Part shown: positions 1 through 8,430 of the stretch, piece after piece
Layout: every line of letters starts with the position of its first letter
Position numbering within the stretch: the first letter of the stretch is position 1
Assembly (NCBI RefSeq): GCF_034424175.1
Contig: NZ_CP139986.1
Coordinates: 1,550,001-1,614,000 of the forward strand
DNA length: 64,000 nucleotides
Reading direction: 5' to 3'
Origin: Kluyvera intermedia
Lineage (GTDB): Bacteria; Pseudomonadota; Gammaproteobacteria; Enterobacterales; Enterobacteriaceae
The notes under the pieces: model-generated
Databases searched by the model: none
Told to the model about the DNA's origin: nothing
What the model saw: only the letters and a program-made list of their open reading frames with translations
Program-made: the position numbers and the translations under genes

Positions 1-1188
1 CAGCTGGTAACGGAATGCCGGTGGAGACAGGCGACGGCTACGCTCGGAGGTCGCAGTCAGAGAGTCAATCCAGTTAGCGTCGATAAAGTTAGCTACGTAT
101 TCCTGAACTTTCTCAATGCGCTCGTGATCGTCAACCGGAACTTCCAGGTTGAAGCTCTGCAGGCTCAGGGAGGTCTGCCAGGTGTTGGTGTTCACCATGA
201 ATACCGGCAGGCCGGTGGCAAATGCGCGTTCGCACAGTTTGCTGATACGTGGATCCATGTCGTAGCCGCCGGTCAGCAGCAGAGCACCGATTTCCACGCC
301 GTTCATTGCTGCCAGGCAGGCTGCAACCAGAACGTCAGGACGGTCTGCGGAGGTCACCAGCAGGGAACCTGCACGGAAGTGCTCCAGCATGTGCGGGATG
401 CTACGTGCGCAGAAGGTCACGGATTTCACGCGGCGAGTGTTGATGTCGCCTTCGTTGATGATAGTCGCGTTCAGGTGGTGAGCCATATCGATTGCACGGG
501 TTGCAATCAGATCGAAGCTCCACGGTACCGCGCCCAGAACAGGCAGGCTGCTTGAGGTTTTCAGCTGTTCAGCATCGATTTTTACCACTTTCGCTTTGGT
601 AGAATCGTCGAAGATCTCAGACAAGTCCGGGCGAGTACGACCCTGTTCGTCAACAGGTGCATTCAGTTTATTGACGATAACACCGGTGATGTTGGTGTTT
701 TTTGCGCCGCCGAAGCTGCTGCGAGTCAGTTCAATACGCTCGTTCAGCTGCTCTGGGGTATCGGTGCCCTGAGACATAACGAAGACGATTTCTGCATTCA
801 GCGTTTTCGCGATTTCGTAGTTCAGAGACTGAGCGAACTGATGCTTACGGGTTGGGACCAGGCCTTCAACCAGTACAACTTCCGCATCTTTGGTGTTCGT
901 GTGGTAGTTAGCGATGATCTCTTCCATCAGCACATCTTTCTGATTGCTGGAGAGCAGGGCTTCTACGTGGTTCATTTTCATCGGTTCAGCGGCAGTCGTC
1001 GTAGAAGAGCTGGCGCGAACGATGGTGGTAGTCTGGTCTGGAGCATCGCCACCGGTACGAGGTTGGGCGATAGGCTTAAAGACGCTCAAACGAACGCCTT
1101 TGCGTTCCATAGCACGGATAACGCCAAGGCTGACGCTGGTCAGGCCGACGCTGGTTCCGGTAGGGATCAGCATAATAGTACGGGACAC
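1..1188 (-). CDS. pta: phosphate acetyltransferase Pta, N-terminal part (runs off the window)
   Basis: Phosphate acetyltransferase converts acetyl-CoA and phosphate to acetyl phosphate in the cytoplasm, the first half of the Pta-AckA acetate overflow pathway. The reading frame starts at a GTG (1188-1186) preceded by a GAGGA ribosome site and begins MSRTIMLIPTGTSVGLTSVS, as in E. coli Pta. 396 of about 714 codons are inside the window, covering the N-terminal P-loop-like/DRTGG regulatory part; the catalytic C-terminal domain lies to the left. It is downstream of ackA on the same strand, 76 bases away, with a hairpin between them, so the two are probably co-transcribed. The identification is secure. 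Confidence 0.95.
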   Translation of the reverse strand, partial: MSRTIMLIPTGTSVGLTSVSLGVIRAMERKGVRLSVFKPIAQPRTGGDAPDQTTTIVRASSSTTTAAEPMKMNHVEALLSSNQKDVLMEEIIANYHTNTKDAEVVLVEGLVPTRKHQFAQSLNYEIAKTLNAEIVFVMSQGTDTPEQLNERIELTRSSFGGAKNTNITGVIVNKLNAPVDEQGRTRPDLSEIFDDSTKAKVVKIDAEQLKTSSSLPVLGAVPWSFDLIATRAIDMAHHLNATIINEGDINTRRVKSVTFCARSIPHMLEHFRAGSLLVTSADRPDVLVAACLAAMNGVEIGALLLTGGYDMDPRISKLCERAFATGLPVFMVNTNTWQTSLSLQSFNLEVPVDDHERIEKVQEYVANFIDANWIDSLTATSERSRRLSPPAFRYQL

Positions 1189-1236
1189 GGTTTATCCTCT
1201 TTCGTTACCGCCGCGATTGGGCGGGTTACAAAACAG

Positions 1237-1259
1237 CACCGCCAGCTTAGCTGGCGGTG
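1237..1259 (-). terminator. intercistronic hairpin between ackA and pta
   Basis: A perfect 10-bp inverted repeat (CACCGCCAGC / GCTGGCGGTG) with a three-base loop lies directly after the ackA stop. On the transcribed strand it is followed only by a weak T-run (CTGTTTTG). It could act as a partial terminator or as an RNA stabiliser that sets the ratio of ackA to pta message. The structure is read from the sequence; the role is inferred. Confidence 0.55.
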
Positions 1260-1264
1260 TGATA

Positions 1265-2467
1265 TCAGGCAGTCAGACGGTTGGCGTCTTGTGCGATGAC
1301 CAGCTCTTCGTTGGTCGGGATAACGATGGCAGGGCGGGTGCCTTCTTTGTTGATGAAACCAGACTTGCCGAAACGGGCAGCCAGGTTACGTTCGTGATCA
1401 ACTTCGAAGCCCAGAACGCCCAGTTTGCCCAGGGACAGTTCGCGAACCATTGCTGCGTTTTCACCGATACCACCGGTGAAGATAACCGCATCCAGACGAC
1501 CTTCCATCAGCGCAGCGTAAGAGCCGATGTATTTCGCCAGACGGTGACAGTAAACGTCCATTGCACGTTTAGCGTCAGCTTTTTCCTGGTAGTTATCTTC
1601 TACATAACGACAGTCGCTGGTGACTTCGGTCAGACCCAGAAGGCCAGACTCTTTGGTCAGCATTTTGTTGATCTGGTCAATGTTCATGCCCAGGGTGTCA
1701 TGCAGATGGAAAATGATAGCGGGATCGATATCGCCAGAGCGAGTACCCATCACCAGACCTTCCAGTGGAGTCAGACCCATGGAAGTATCAACACATTTAC
1801 CGTTACGGATTGCAGAAACGGAACCACCGTTGCCCAGGTGGCAAGTGATGATGTTAACTTCTTCAACCGGCTTGTTCAGTACTTTTGCTGCTTCCTGAGC
1901 CACATAGAAGTGGCTGGTGCCGTGTGCGCCGTAGCGACGGATGCCATGTTCTTTGTACAGGCTGTACGGCAGAGCATACAGGTAGGATTCTTCCGGCATA
2001 GTCTGGTGGAACGCGGTATCGAATACGGCAACGTTCTTATCTTTCAGGTTAGGGAAAGATTTCAGCGCTTCAGCAATACCGATCAGGTGAGCTGGGTTAT
2101 GCAGCGGAGCAAAAGAAGAAGAATCTTTAATACCCTGAATCACTGATTCGTCGATCACAACGGAGCTGGTGTACTTCTCGCCGCCGTGTACGATACGGTG
2201 GCCGATTGCAGTCAGCTGCGCGGACAGTTCTGGTTTTTGTGCCAGAATAGTATTAACGATAAAGTTCAGCGCTTCACTGTGAGCGGCGCCTGCACCTAAA
2301 GCCGCTTCTTGTTTACCGCCGTCCATTTTCCACTTGATACGTGCTTCTGGGAGATGGAAACATTCGGCTAAACCAGAGAGGTATTCTTCACCGTTAACTG
2401 CATCGATTACAGCAAATTTCAGTGAGGAGCTACCGCAGTTCAGAACCAGTACTAACTTACTCGACAT
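1265..2467 (-). CDS. ackA: acetate kinase AckA
   Basis: Acetate kinase interconverts acetyl phosphate plus ADP and acetate plus ATP in the cytoplasm. The 400-residue protein has the usual family length. It starts MSSKLVLVLNCGSSSLKFAV, which contains the N-terminal phosphate-binding NCGSSSLK signature, and has the second signature HLGNGGSVSAI near residue 208 and the GGIGENA motif near 331. It is the first gene of the ackA-pta unit, transcribed away from yfbV. No truncation or unusual residue is seen. Confidence 0.97.
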   Translation of the reverse strand: MSSKLVLVLNCGSSSLKFAVIDAVNGEEYLSGLAECFHLPEARIKWKMDGGKQEAALGAGAAHSEALNFIVNTILAQKPELSAQLTAIGHRIVHGGEKYTSSVVIDESVIQGIKDSSSFAPLHNPAHLIGIAEALKSFPNLKDKNVAVFDTAFHQTMPEESYLYALPYSLYKEHGIRRYGAHGTSHFYVAQEAAKVLNKPVEEVNIITCHLGNGGSVSAIRNGKCVDTSMGLTPLEGLVMGTRSGDIDPAIIFHLHDTLGMNIDQINKMLTKESGLLGLTEVTSDCRYVEDNYQEKADAKRAMDVYCHRLAKYIGSYAALMEGRLDAVIFTGGIGENAAMVRELSLGKLGVLGFEVDHERNLAARFGKSGFINKEGTRPAIVIPTNEELVIAQDANRLTA

Positions 2468-2803
2468 GGAAGTACCTATTTATGATACGTGGCTAAAAAA
2501 ACGTCAATGAGTCATTAAGCGTAGCGCAGGATGACACCGACATTTATGATTAACATCATGCCTGGAACAATTTTCGGGCATGATCTAAGAAATACATATT
2601 GATTCTAAGCCATTTTGCATAATTTTCAGCCAATGGCAGAATATGCGATAATTTGATATGCCAGAAGGGATAGAATCTGGCTATCTCAGGCTGGCACAGG
2701 ATACCCGATTGCAAGGGCTATGCCAAAATTTTTTGAACGATGTCATGCCCAGTTGTTGTTTTCAAAAATATTTTAATTTTTACACGTGAAGTTGAGGTAA
2801 GCC
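2468..2803. other. divergent ackA / yfbV intergenic region
   Basis: This 336-base AT-rich stretch separates the divergent genes ackA and yfbV and must hold both promoters. The yfbV ribosome site (GAGGT) is at its right end. I found no open frame resembling a known protein and no convincing consensus promoter or FNR/ArcA box that I would defend by eye. Confidence 0.5.
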
Positions 2804-3259
2804 ATGTCGACTCCCGAGCAACGCCCGGTCAGTTTTTTCAGTTTGTTTAGCCGGGGACAGCACTATTCAAAAACGTGGCCGCTGGAGAAACGCCTTGCAC
2901 CGGTGTTTGTTGAGAACCGAGTCATCCGTGCGACACGACACGCTATTCGCTTTATGCCGCCGTTGGCTATCTTTACGCTGTGCTGGCAAATTGCCCTCGG
3001 CGGACAACTTGGCCCGGCTGTCGCTACCGCGCTGTTTGCGTTGAGCCTGCCGATGCAGGGGCTGTGGTGGCTGGGGAAACGCTCAGTCACTCCATTACCG
3101 CCGTCTACCTTACAGTGGTTTTATGAAGTTCGCGGGAAATTACAGGAGGCGGGACAAGCGCTGGCACCGGTAGAAGGCAAGCCGGATTACCAGGCGCTGG
3201 CTGACACGCTTAAGCGCGCCTTCAAACAACTGGATAAAACTTTCCTCGATGATTTGTAA
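2804..3259 (+). CDS. yfbV: UPF0208 inner-membrane protein YfbV
   Basis: A 151-residue protein closely matching E. coli YfbV (UPF0208). Two hydrophobic segments around residues 45-66 and 70-88 predict an inner-membrane protein with a cytoplasmic C-terminal part. E. coli YfbV has been linked to insulation of the Ter macrodomain (established for E. coli, not shown here). GAGGT lies 7 bases upstream of the ATG. A strong terminator follows the gene and separates it from yfbU. Confidence 0.93.
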   Translation: MSTPEQRPVSFFSLFSRGQHYSKTWPLEKRLAPVFVENRVIRATRHAIRFMPPLAIFTLCWQIALGGQLGPAVATALFALSLPMQGLWWLGKRSVTPLPPSTLQWFYEVRGKLQEAGQALAPVEGKPDYQALADTLKRAFKQLDKTFLDDL

Positions 3260-3285
3260 TTGATAGCGAAAAACGCATATAAAAG

Positions 3286-3311
3286 AAGACACAATTATTG
3301 TGTCTTTTTTT
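3286..3311 (+). terminator. Rho-independent terminator after yfbV
   Basis: The 9-bp stem AAGACACAA / TTGTGTCTT with loop TTA is followed by an uninterrupted T-run. It lies 27 bases after the yfbV stop. The stem is flanked by an A-run, so it could also work in the other direction. Confidence 0.85.
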
Positions 3312-3340
3312 ATGCTACCAAGCGCAACAGGAGTCGAAGA

Positions 3341-3835
3341 ATGGAAATGACCCATGCACAACGTCTGATTTTGTCTAATCAGTACAAAATGATGACAATG
3401 CTTGATCCCGACAACGCTGAGCGCTATCGCCGCCTGCAAACTATTATTGAGCGTGGTTATGGTTTGCAGATGCGCGAGTTGGACCGTGAATTTGGAGAGC
3501 TCAAAGAAGAGACTTGCCGTATCGTCATCGACATCATGGAGATGTACCACGCGCTGCATGTTTCGTGGACGAACCTGAAAGACGCCGACGCTATCGATGA
3601 ACGACGCGTCACTTTCCTCGGTTTTGATGCCGCGACCGAAGCGCGCTTTTTGGGCTACGTTCGCTTTATGGTTAATATTGAAGGCCGTTACACCCACTTC
3701 GATGCCGGTACTCACGGTTTCAATGCCCAAACGCCAATGTGGGATAAATATCAGCGCATGCTGAACGTCTGGCATGGTTGCCCGCGTCAATACCACCTGA
3801 GCAGCAACGAAATTAACCAGATTATCAATGCGTAA
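3341..3835 (+). CDS. yfbU: YfbU family protein
   Basis: A 164-residue cytoplasmic protein matching E. coli YfbU along its whole length (starts MEMTHAQRLILSNQYKMM). Its biochemical role is not established. The frame stays open upstream to 3260, but the extra 27 codons would run through the yfbV terminator. The ATG at 3341 follows a CAGGAG ribosome site and matches the E. coli start. The TAA stop overlaps a potential ATG of hxpA, so the two genes are probably co-transcribed. Confidence 0.93.
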   Translation: MEMTHAQRLILSNQYKMMTMLDPDNAERYRRLQTIIERGYGLQMRELDREFGELKEETCRIVIDIMEMYHALHVSWTNLKDADAIDERRVTFLGFDAATEARFLGYVRFMVNIEGRYTHFDAGTHGFNAQTPMWDKYQRMLNVWHGCPRQYHLSSNEINQIINA

Positions 3836-3846
3836 TGGAGGCTGCT

Positions 3847-4506
3847 GTGCTGTGTAAAGGTTTCCTGTTTGATTTGGACGGTACGCTGGTGGATTCACTG
3901 CCTGTGGTTGAACGCTCCTGGCAATTCTGGGCCGAAAGCTACGGCGTTGACCCAGATGCGGTGCTGGAGTTTATCCACGGTAAGCAGGCTATCACCACCT
4001 TACGCCACTTTATGCCGGGTAAATCGGAAGCGGAAATCCAGGCTGAATTTTTGCGCCTGGAGCATATTGAATCTACCGATTTGGAAGGGATTCGCGCGCT
4101 GCCGGGAGCGGTTGAATTGCTGGAGCACTTAGAGGCTAACGCGATTCCATGGGCCATTGTGACCTCAGGTTCTATTCCCGTGGCTCATGCGCGCCACCGG
4201 GCAGCGGGGCTGCTGACGCCTAAGGTGTTTGTGACCGCCGAACAGGTTAAACACGGCAAACCGCGTCCGGATGCCTATTTATTAGGGGCAGAGCTGTTGG
4301 GACTTCCGCCGCAAATGTGTCTGGTGGTTGAAGATGCGCAGGCTGGTATCCAATCAGGTATCGCAGCGGGTTGTCTGGTCGCTGCCGTTAACGTACCGCC
4401 AGAAACGCCGGAGCTGTTGGAGGTCGATTTTGTCCTCTCAACCCTTGCTGCGCTACGTGTCGAAAAATTGCCGGATAACCAGGTGAACGTCACGCAGAAT
4501 GCATGA
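3847..4506 (+). CDS. hxpA: HAD-family sugar phosphatase HxpA (YfbT)
   Basis: A haloacid dehalogenase superfamily phosphatase; the E. coli orthologue dephosphorylates hexose phosphates. HAD motif I FDLDGTLVDS (D9 nucleophile, D11) sits near the N-terminus, motif II is VTSGS, the motif III lysine is in KHGKPRPDAY, and motif IV is VVEDAQAG. The start is a choice: an ATG at 3835 overlaps the yfbU stop, but the GTG at 3847 has GGAGG five bases upstream and gives the N-terminus MLCKGFLFDLDG, which aligns with E. coli MRCKGF. I prefer the GTG (219 residues). Confidence 0.9.
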   Translation: MLCKGFLFDLDGTLVDSLPVVERSWQFWAESYGVDPDAVLEFIHGKQAITTLRHFMPGKSEAEIQAEFLRLEHIESTDLEGIRALPGAVELLEHLEANAIPWAIVTSGSIPVAHARHRAAGLLTPKVFVTAEQVKHGKPRPDAYLLGAELLGLPPQMCLVVEDAQAGIQSGIAAGCLVAAVNVPPETPELLEVDFVLSTLAALRVEKLPDNQVNVTQNA

Positions 4507-4517
4507 TCTTATGATTT

Positions 4518-4542
4518 AGCCCCACATCGCTGGGGCTTTTTT
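4518..4542 (+). terminator. Rho-independent terminator after hxpA
   Basis: The 7-bp stem AGCCCCA / TGGGGCT with a six-base loop is followed by TTTTT. It lies 11 bases after the hxpA stop and closes the yfbU-hxpA unit. Confidence 0.85.
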
Positions 4543-4607
4543 CTGTCACTATGATTAACACCTTCTAGTTGATGATGTTACCGCTTATTTGATGACAAGG
4601 ATGTGCT

Positions 4608-6440
4608 GTGAACGGTGAATTGATTTGGGTGCTCTGTTTATTAGCGATTGCGGTGGTACTGTTTGCCACCGGCAAGGTACGCATGGATGCTATCGCATTG
4701 GGCATTATTGTGGCGTTCGTCCTGAGCGGCACGCTGACGTTAAGTGAAGCATTTTCTGGTTTTAGCGATCCCAACGTTATTTTGATTGCCGCGCTGTTTA
4801 TTATCGGCGATGGCCTGGTGCGTACTGGCGTCGCCACCAAAATGGGATCCTGGCTGGTGCAGGTCGCGGGTAACAGTGAAATCAAAATGCTGGTTTTTCT
4901 GATGCTGACCGTTGCCGGACTCGGTGCCTTTATGAGTTCAACCGGGGTGGTGGCTATCTTTATCCCGGTGGTACTGAGCGTCTCCATGCGCATGAATATT
5001 TCCCCCTCGCGTCTCATGATGCCGCTAAGCTTCGCCGGGCTTATCAGCGGCATGATGACGCTGGTTGCCACTCCACCCAATCTGGTTATCAACAGTGAAT
5101 TGCTCCGTGAAGGACTCGAAGGCTTTGGCTTCTTTAGCGTGACGCCTATTGGTCTGGTGGTGCTAGTGCTCGGCATCGTCTATATGCTGATGACGCGATT
5201 TATGCTCAAAGGGGATGATGAGAATCAACAGCGCGATGGGCGTAAGCGCAGCACCTTCCGCGACCTGATTAAAGAGTATCGCCTGACTGGTCGCGCCCGT
5301 CGGCTGGCTATCCGCCCCGGCTCACCGATGATTGGCCAACGTCTTGACGACATCAAGTTGCGTGAGCGTTACGGCGCCAACATCATTGGCGTGGAGCGCT
5401 GGCGTCGTTTTCGCCGGGTGATTGTGAACGTGAACGGAGTATCCGAATTTCGTGCCCGCGATGTGTTGCTTATCGATATGTCGGCGGCTGAGATTGATCT
5501 GCGCCAATTCTGCGCCGAACAGATGCTTGAGCCGATGGTACTGCGTGGAGAGTACTTCTCTGACCAGGCGCTGGACGTGGGAATGGCGGAAGTATCGCTG
5601 ATCCCTGATTCTGAATTGCTGGGCAAGACCGTGCGTGAAATGGGTTTTCGTACGCGCTACGGTCTCAATATTGTGGGCATGAAGCGAGATGGTCAGGCGA
5701 TGGACGGATCTGTGGTCGATGAGCCTCTGCAACTGGGTGATATTGTGCTGGTGGTTGGCAACTGGAAGTTGATAAGCCAACTGGCGCAAAAAGGGCGAGA
5801 TTTCGTGGTGCTCAATCTGCCCATTGAAGTCAGCGATGCGTCACCGGCACACAGCCAGGCCCCGCATGCCATTTTCTGCCTGGTGCTGATGGTCGCGCTG
5901 ATGCTTACTGATGAAATCCCCAATCCTATCGCCGCGATTATCTCCTGCCTGCTGATGGGGAAATTCCGCTGCATTGATGCTCAGAGCGCCTATAAGTCGA
6001 TTCACTGGCCAAGCATTATTTTGATTGTTGGGATGATGCCGTTTGCGCTGGCATTGCAAAAAACCGGCGGTGTCGATCTTATTGTTAAGGGCTTGATGGA
6101 TATCGGAGGCGGGCAGGGGCCATATTTGATGCTGGGCTGTCTATTCGTGATGTGCGCAGCAATTGGGCTGTTTATCTCCAATACCGCTACGGCAGTATTA
6201 ATGGCGCCTATTGCATTAGCTGCGGCAAAAACGATGGGCGTTTCGCCTTATCCGTTTGCCATGGTAGTTGCGATGGCGGCTTCTGCGGCGTTTATGACGC
6301 CTGTTTCCTCGCCGGTGAATACGCTGGTGCTTGGGCCGGGCAAATACAGCTTCAGTGATTTCCTCAAAATCGGCGTACCGTTTACGGTGCTGGTGATGAT
6401 TGTCTGTGTGGTGCTCATCCCGATTTTGTTCCCGTTCTGA
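4608..6440 (+). CDS. yfbS: SLC13-type anion permease YfbS with TrkA-C domains
   Basis: A 610-residue inner-membrane transporter of the divalent anion:sodium symporter group, orthologous to E. coli YfbS. N-terminal membrane helices (about 4-200) and C-terminal helices (about 415-610) flank a soluble insert (about 205-405) that reads as two TrkA-C (RCK_C) domains, seen twice as AIRPGSPMIGQRL and SLIPDSELLGKTV. The repeated transport motifs STGVVAIFIPV and SNTATAVLMAP lie in the two halves. The start is GTG at 4608; an ATG seven bases upstream is out of frame. The substrate is unknown. Confidence 0.9.
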   Translation: MNGELIWVLCLLAIAVVLFATGKVRMDAIALGIIVAFVLSGTLTLSEAFSGFSDPNVILIAALFIIGDGLVRTGVATKMGSWLVQVAGNSEIKMLVFLMLTVAGLGAFMSSTGVVAIFIPVVLSVSMRMNISPSRLMMPLSFAGLISGMMTLVATPPNLVINSELLREGLEGFGFFSVTPIGLVVLVLGIVYMLMTRFMLKGDDENQQRDGRKRSTFRDLIKEYRLTGRARRLAIRPGSPMIGQRLDDIKLRERYGANIIGVERWRRFRRVIVNVNGVSEFRARDVLLIDMSAAEIDLRQFCAEQMLEPMVLRGEYFSDQALDVGMAEVSLIPDSELLGKTVREMGFRTRYGLNIVGMKRDGQAMDGSVVDEPLQLGDIVLVVGNWKLISQLAQKGRDFVVLNLPIEVSDASPAHSQAPHAIFCLVLMVALMLTDEIPNPIAAIISCLLMGKFRCIDAQSAYKSIHWPSIILIVGMMPFALALQKTGGVDLIVKGLMDIGGGQGPYLMLGCLFVMCAAIGLFISNTATAVLMAPIALAAAKTMGVSPYPFAMVVAMAASAAFMTPVSSPVNTLVLGPGKYSFSDFLKIGVPFTVLVMIVCVVLIPILFPF

Positions 6441-6447
6441 TAGCACA

Positions 6448-6518
6448 TTCCCGGCGGCGCTCCGCTTGGCCGGGCTACAACTAAAACGTAGCCCGGCCAA
6501 GCGGAGCGCCGCCGGGAA
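6448..6518. repeat. REP/BIME-type inverted repeat after yfbS
   Basis: Two perfectly complementary 31-base arms (6448-6478 and 6488-6518) around a nine-base loop. The arm core CCCGGCGGCGCTCCGCTTGG is GC-rich and typical of enterobacterial REP elements. It lies between the convergent genes yfbS and yfbR. A near-identical arm, differing at one internal base, recurs at 62054-62130. Confidence 0.9.
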
Positions 6519-6527
6519 CGCAGACGA

Positions 6528-7127
6528 CTACAGCGGCGAATCCTGGCTTATTTCATCGAGCGAAAGATGGAAGCTTGGCACAAACACCGCCATAAAATAG
6601 TCCATCTCATCGCTGCGCCGTGAAGCCAGCGTCTTCTCAAGCCGGCCTTTCGCCAGCAGAAACTCATTATTACCCGCCGATAATTCTTCCAGGCACTTCA
6701 GATATGCACAAAGCGCATCAGCCTGCTTCACAATCGCTTTTTCTTCATCGCTGCACTGGTGCTCATCGATCAACGGCGCAAAAATATCGTGCAATTCTTC
6801 TGGCACCATATCGATAAGTTTCTGCTGAGCAATTTTCTCAATCGCTTTATATTCTTGTGCGATTTGTGAGTTGAAATATTTAACTGGAGTAGGAAGATCG
6901 CCGGTTAATACTTCGGAAGCGTCGTGATACATCGCTAATAACGCAATACGCTCGGCGTTTACTTTACCATTGAATTTCCGATTCTTAATTGCAGCAAGGG
7001 CATGGGCGACCATGGCAACCTGTAAACTGTGTTCAGAGACGTTTTCAGTGCGCACATTGCGCATCAGCGGCCAGCGATTGATTAACTTCAGGCGGGAGAG
7101 GTGGGCAAAAAAATGACTCTGATTCAT
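6528..7127 (-). CDS. yfbR: 5'-deoxynucleotidase YfbR
   Basis: HD-domain 5'-deoxynucleotidase that removes phosphate from deoxyribonucleoside monophosphates (established for E. coli YfbR). The 199-residue protein carries the HD-fold metal ligands: H33 in SEHSLQ, and the H-D pair in MYHDASEV. The frame is open 51 codons further upstream, but the ATG at 7127 gives the exact E. coli length and N-terminus (MNQSHFFAHLSRLKLI). It lies downstream of alaA on the same strand with an 85-base gap. Confidence 0.94.
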   Translation of the reverse strand: MNQSHFFAHLSRLKLINRWPLMRNVRTENVSEHSLQVAMVAHALAAIKNRKFNGKVNAERIALLAMYHDASEVLTGDLPTPVKYFNSQIAQEYKAIEKIAQQKLIDMVPEELHDIFAPLIDEHQCSDEEKAIVKQADALCAYLKCLEELSAGNNEFLLAKGRLEKTLASRRSDEMDYFMAVFVPSFHLSLDEISQDSPL

Positions 7128-7212
7128 AACAACCCTTACATCGGTGATATCAGTAAAGGCATTGTGCGCTGAGATAGCCGCCGGATGCAAATTCCGACGG
7201 CGATAAGAAGCA

Positions 7213-8430
7213 TTACAGCTGGCGGTAGCCTGACAGGAAACGACCAAATCGGGTGATCGCCATTTCCAGATCGTCTTCACGTGGCAGGGTCACAATACGC
7301 ACGTGATCCGGCCACGGCCAGTTAAAGGCGGTACCCTGGACTAGCAGCACTTTTTCCTGCAACAGGAAATCCAGCACCATGCGCTGATCATCGTGAATGT
7401 TAAAGCGCTTGGCATCGATTTTCGGGAACATATACAGCGCGCCTTTCGGTTTCATGCAGGAGACGCCTGGGATCTCGTTAATCAATTCCCATGCGCGGTT
7501 ACGCTGTTCGTACAAACGTCCACCTGGGGCAATAAACTCGCTGATGCTTTGATAGCCGCCCAGCGCGGTCTGGATAGCGTGCTGCGCCGGAACGTTGGCA
7601 CAAAGGCGCATAGACGCGAGCATCTCCAGCCCTTCAATATAACCTTTAGCGTGTTTCTTCGGCCCGTTAAGCACCATCCACCCCTGACGGAAACCCGCCA
7701 CGCGGTAGGTTTTGGACAAACCGTTAAAGGTCACCGTCAGCAGATCCGGTGCCAGTGCGGCGATCGAATGGTGCTGGGCTTCGTCGTAGAGGATTTTGTC
7801 GTAGATTTCATCGGCGAAGATGATCAAGTTGTGCTCGCGGGCGATCTCAACGATTTCCTGCAGCAGTTCTTTGGAGTACACCGCACCGGTTGGGTTGTTT
7901 GGGTTAATGATGACAATACCACGGGTGCGTGGTGTAATTTTGGCACGGATATCGCCAAGGTCTGGGAACCAGTCTGCAGACTCATCACACAGATAATGCA
8001 CTGCTTTACCGCTGGATAAAGACACTGCCGCCGTCCACAACGGATAATCAGGTGCGGGTACCAGCATCTCGTCACCGCTGTTCAATAGCGCCTGCATCGC
8101 CTGGACAATAAGCTCAGAAACGCCATTGCCGATGTAGATATCCTCGACTGTCACATCACGCATGCCGCGAGCCTGGTAGTGCTGCATGATCGCTTTGCGC
8201 GCGGAATACAGACCTTTGGAATCGCAGTAGCCCTGCGCGGTTGGCAGGTTACGGATCACATCAACCAGAATCTCATCCGGCGCATCAAACCCAAACGGGG
8301 CTGGGTTACCGATATTGAGTTTAAGAACTTTGTTGCCTTCTTCTTCAAGGCGCTTAGCCTCTTTGAGTACCGGGCCGCGAATGTCGTAACAAACGTTGTC
8401 TAACTTGCTGGATTTTTCGATGGGTGACAT
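7213..8430 (-). CDS. alaA: glutamate-pyruvate aminotransferase AlaA
   Basis: PLP-dependent class I/II aminotransferase that makes alanine from pyruvate and glutamate. The 405-residue protein has the E. coli length, the PLP-lysine motif SKTYRVAGFRQGW and the NPNNPTGAVY motif. It starts MSPIEKSSKLDNVCYDIRGP. Together with yfbR it forms a left-pointing pair. It is transcribed divergently from lrhA with a very long intergenic region between. Confidence 0.96.
   Translation of the reverse strand: MSPIEKSSKLDNVCYDIRGPVLKEAKRLEEEGNKVLKLNIGNPAPFGFDAPDEILVDVIRNLPTAQGYCDSKGLYSARKAIMQHYQARGMRDVTVEDIYIGNGVSELIVQAMQALLNSGDEMLVPAPDYPLWTAAVSLSSGKAVHYLCDESADWFPDLGDIRAKITPRTRGIVIINPNNPTGAVYSKELLQEIVEIAREHNLIIFADEIYDKILYDEAQHHSIAALAPDLLTVTFNGLSKTYRVAGFRQGWMVLNGPKKHAKGYIEGLEMLASMRLCANVPAQHAIQTALGGYQSISEFIAPGGRLYEQRNRAWELINEIPGVSCMKPKGALYMFPKIDAKRFNIHDDQRMVLDFLLQEKVLLVQGTAFNWPWPDHVRIVTLPREDDLEMAITRFGRFLSGYRQL

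Noticed and set aside
944..2146. 400-codon open frame on the plus strand
   Set aside because: It is antisense to ackA and pta, whose proteins match known families along their full length; the plus-strand translation resembles no family.
2468..2803. FNR or ArcA boxes and a TTGACG promoter for ackA
   Set aside because: The TTGACG at 2502-2507 (minus strand) pairs only with a poor -10 that would start transcription almost at the ribosome site; no FNR palindrome was found.
3260..3340. 27-codon N-terminal extension of yfbU
   Set aside because: It runs through the yfbV terminator, and the internal ATG has a better ribosome site and matches the E. coli start.
7177..7205. Imperfect GC-rich hairpin between yfbR and alaA
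   Set aside because: Pairing needs bulges and the arms are short; too weak to list as a REP element or terminator.
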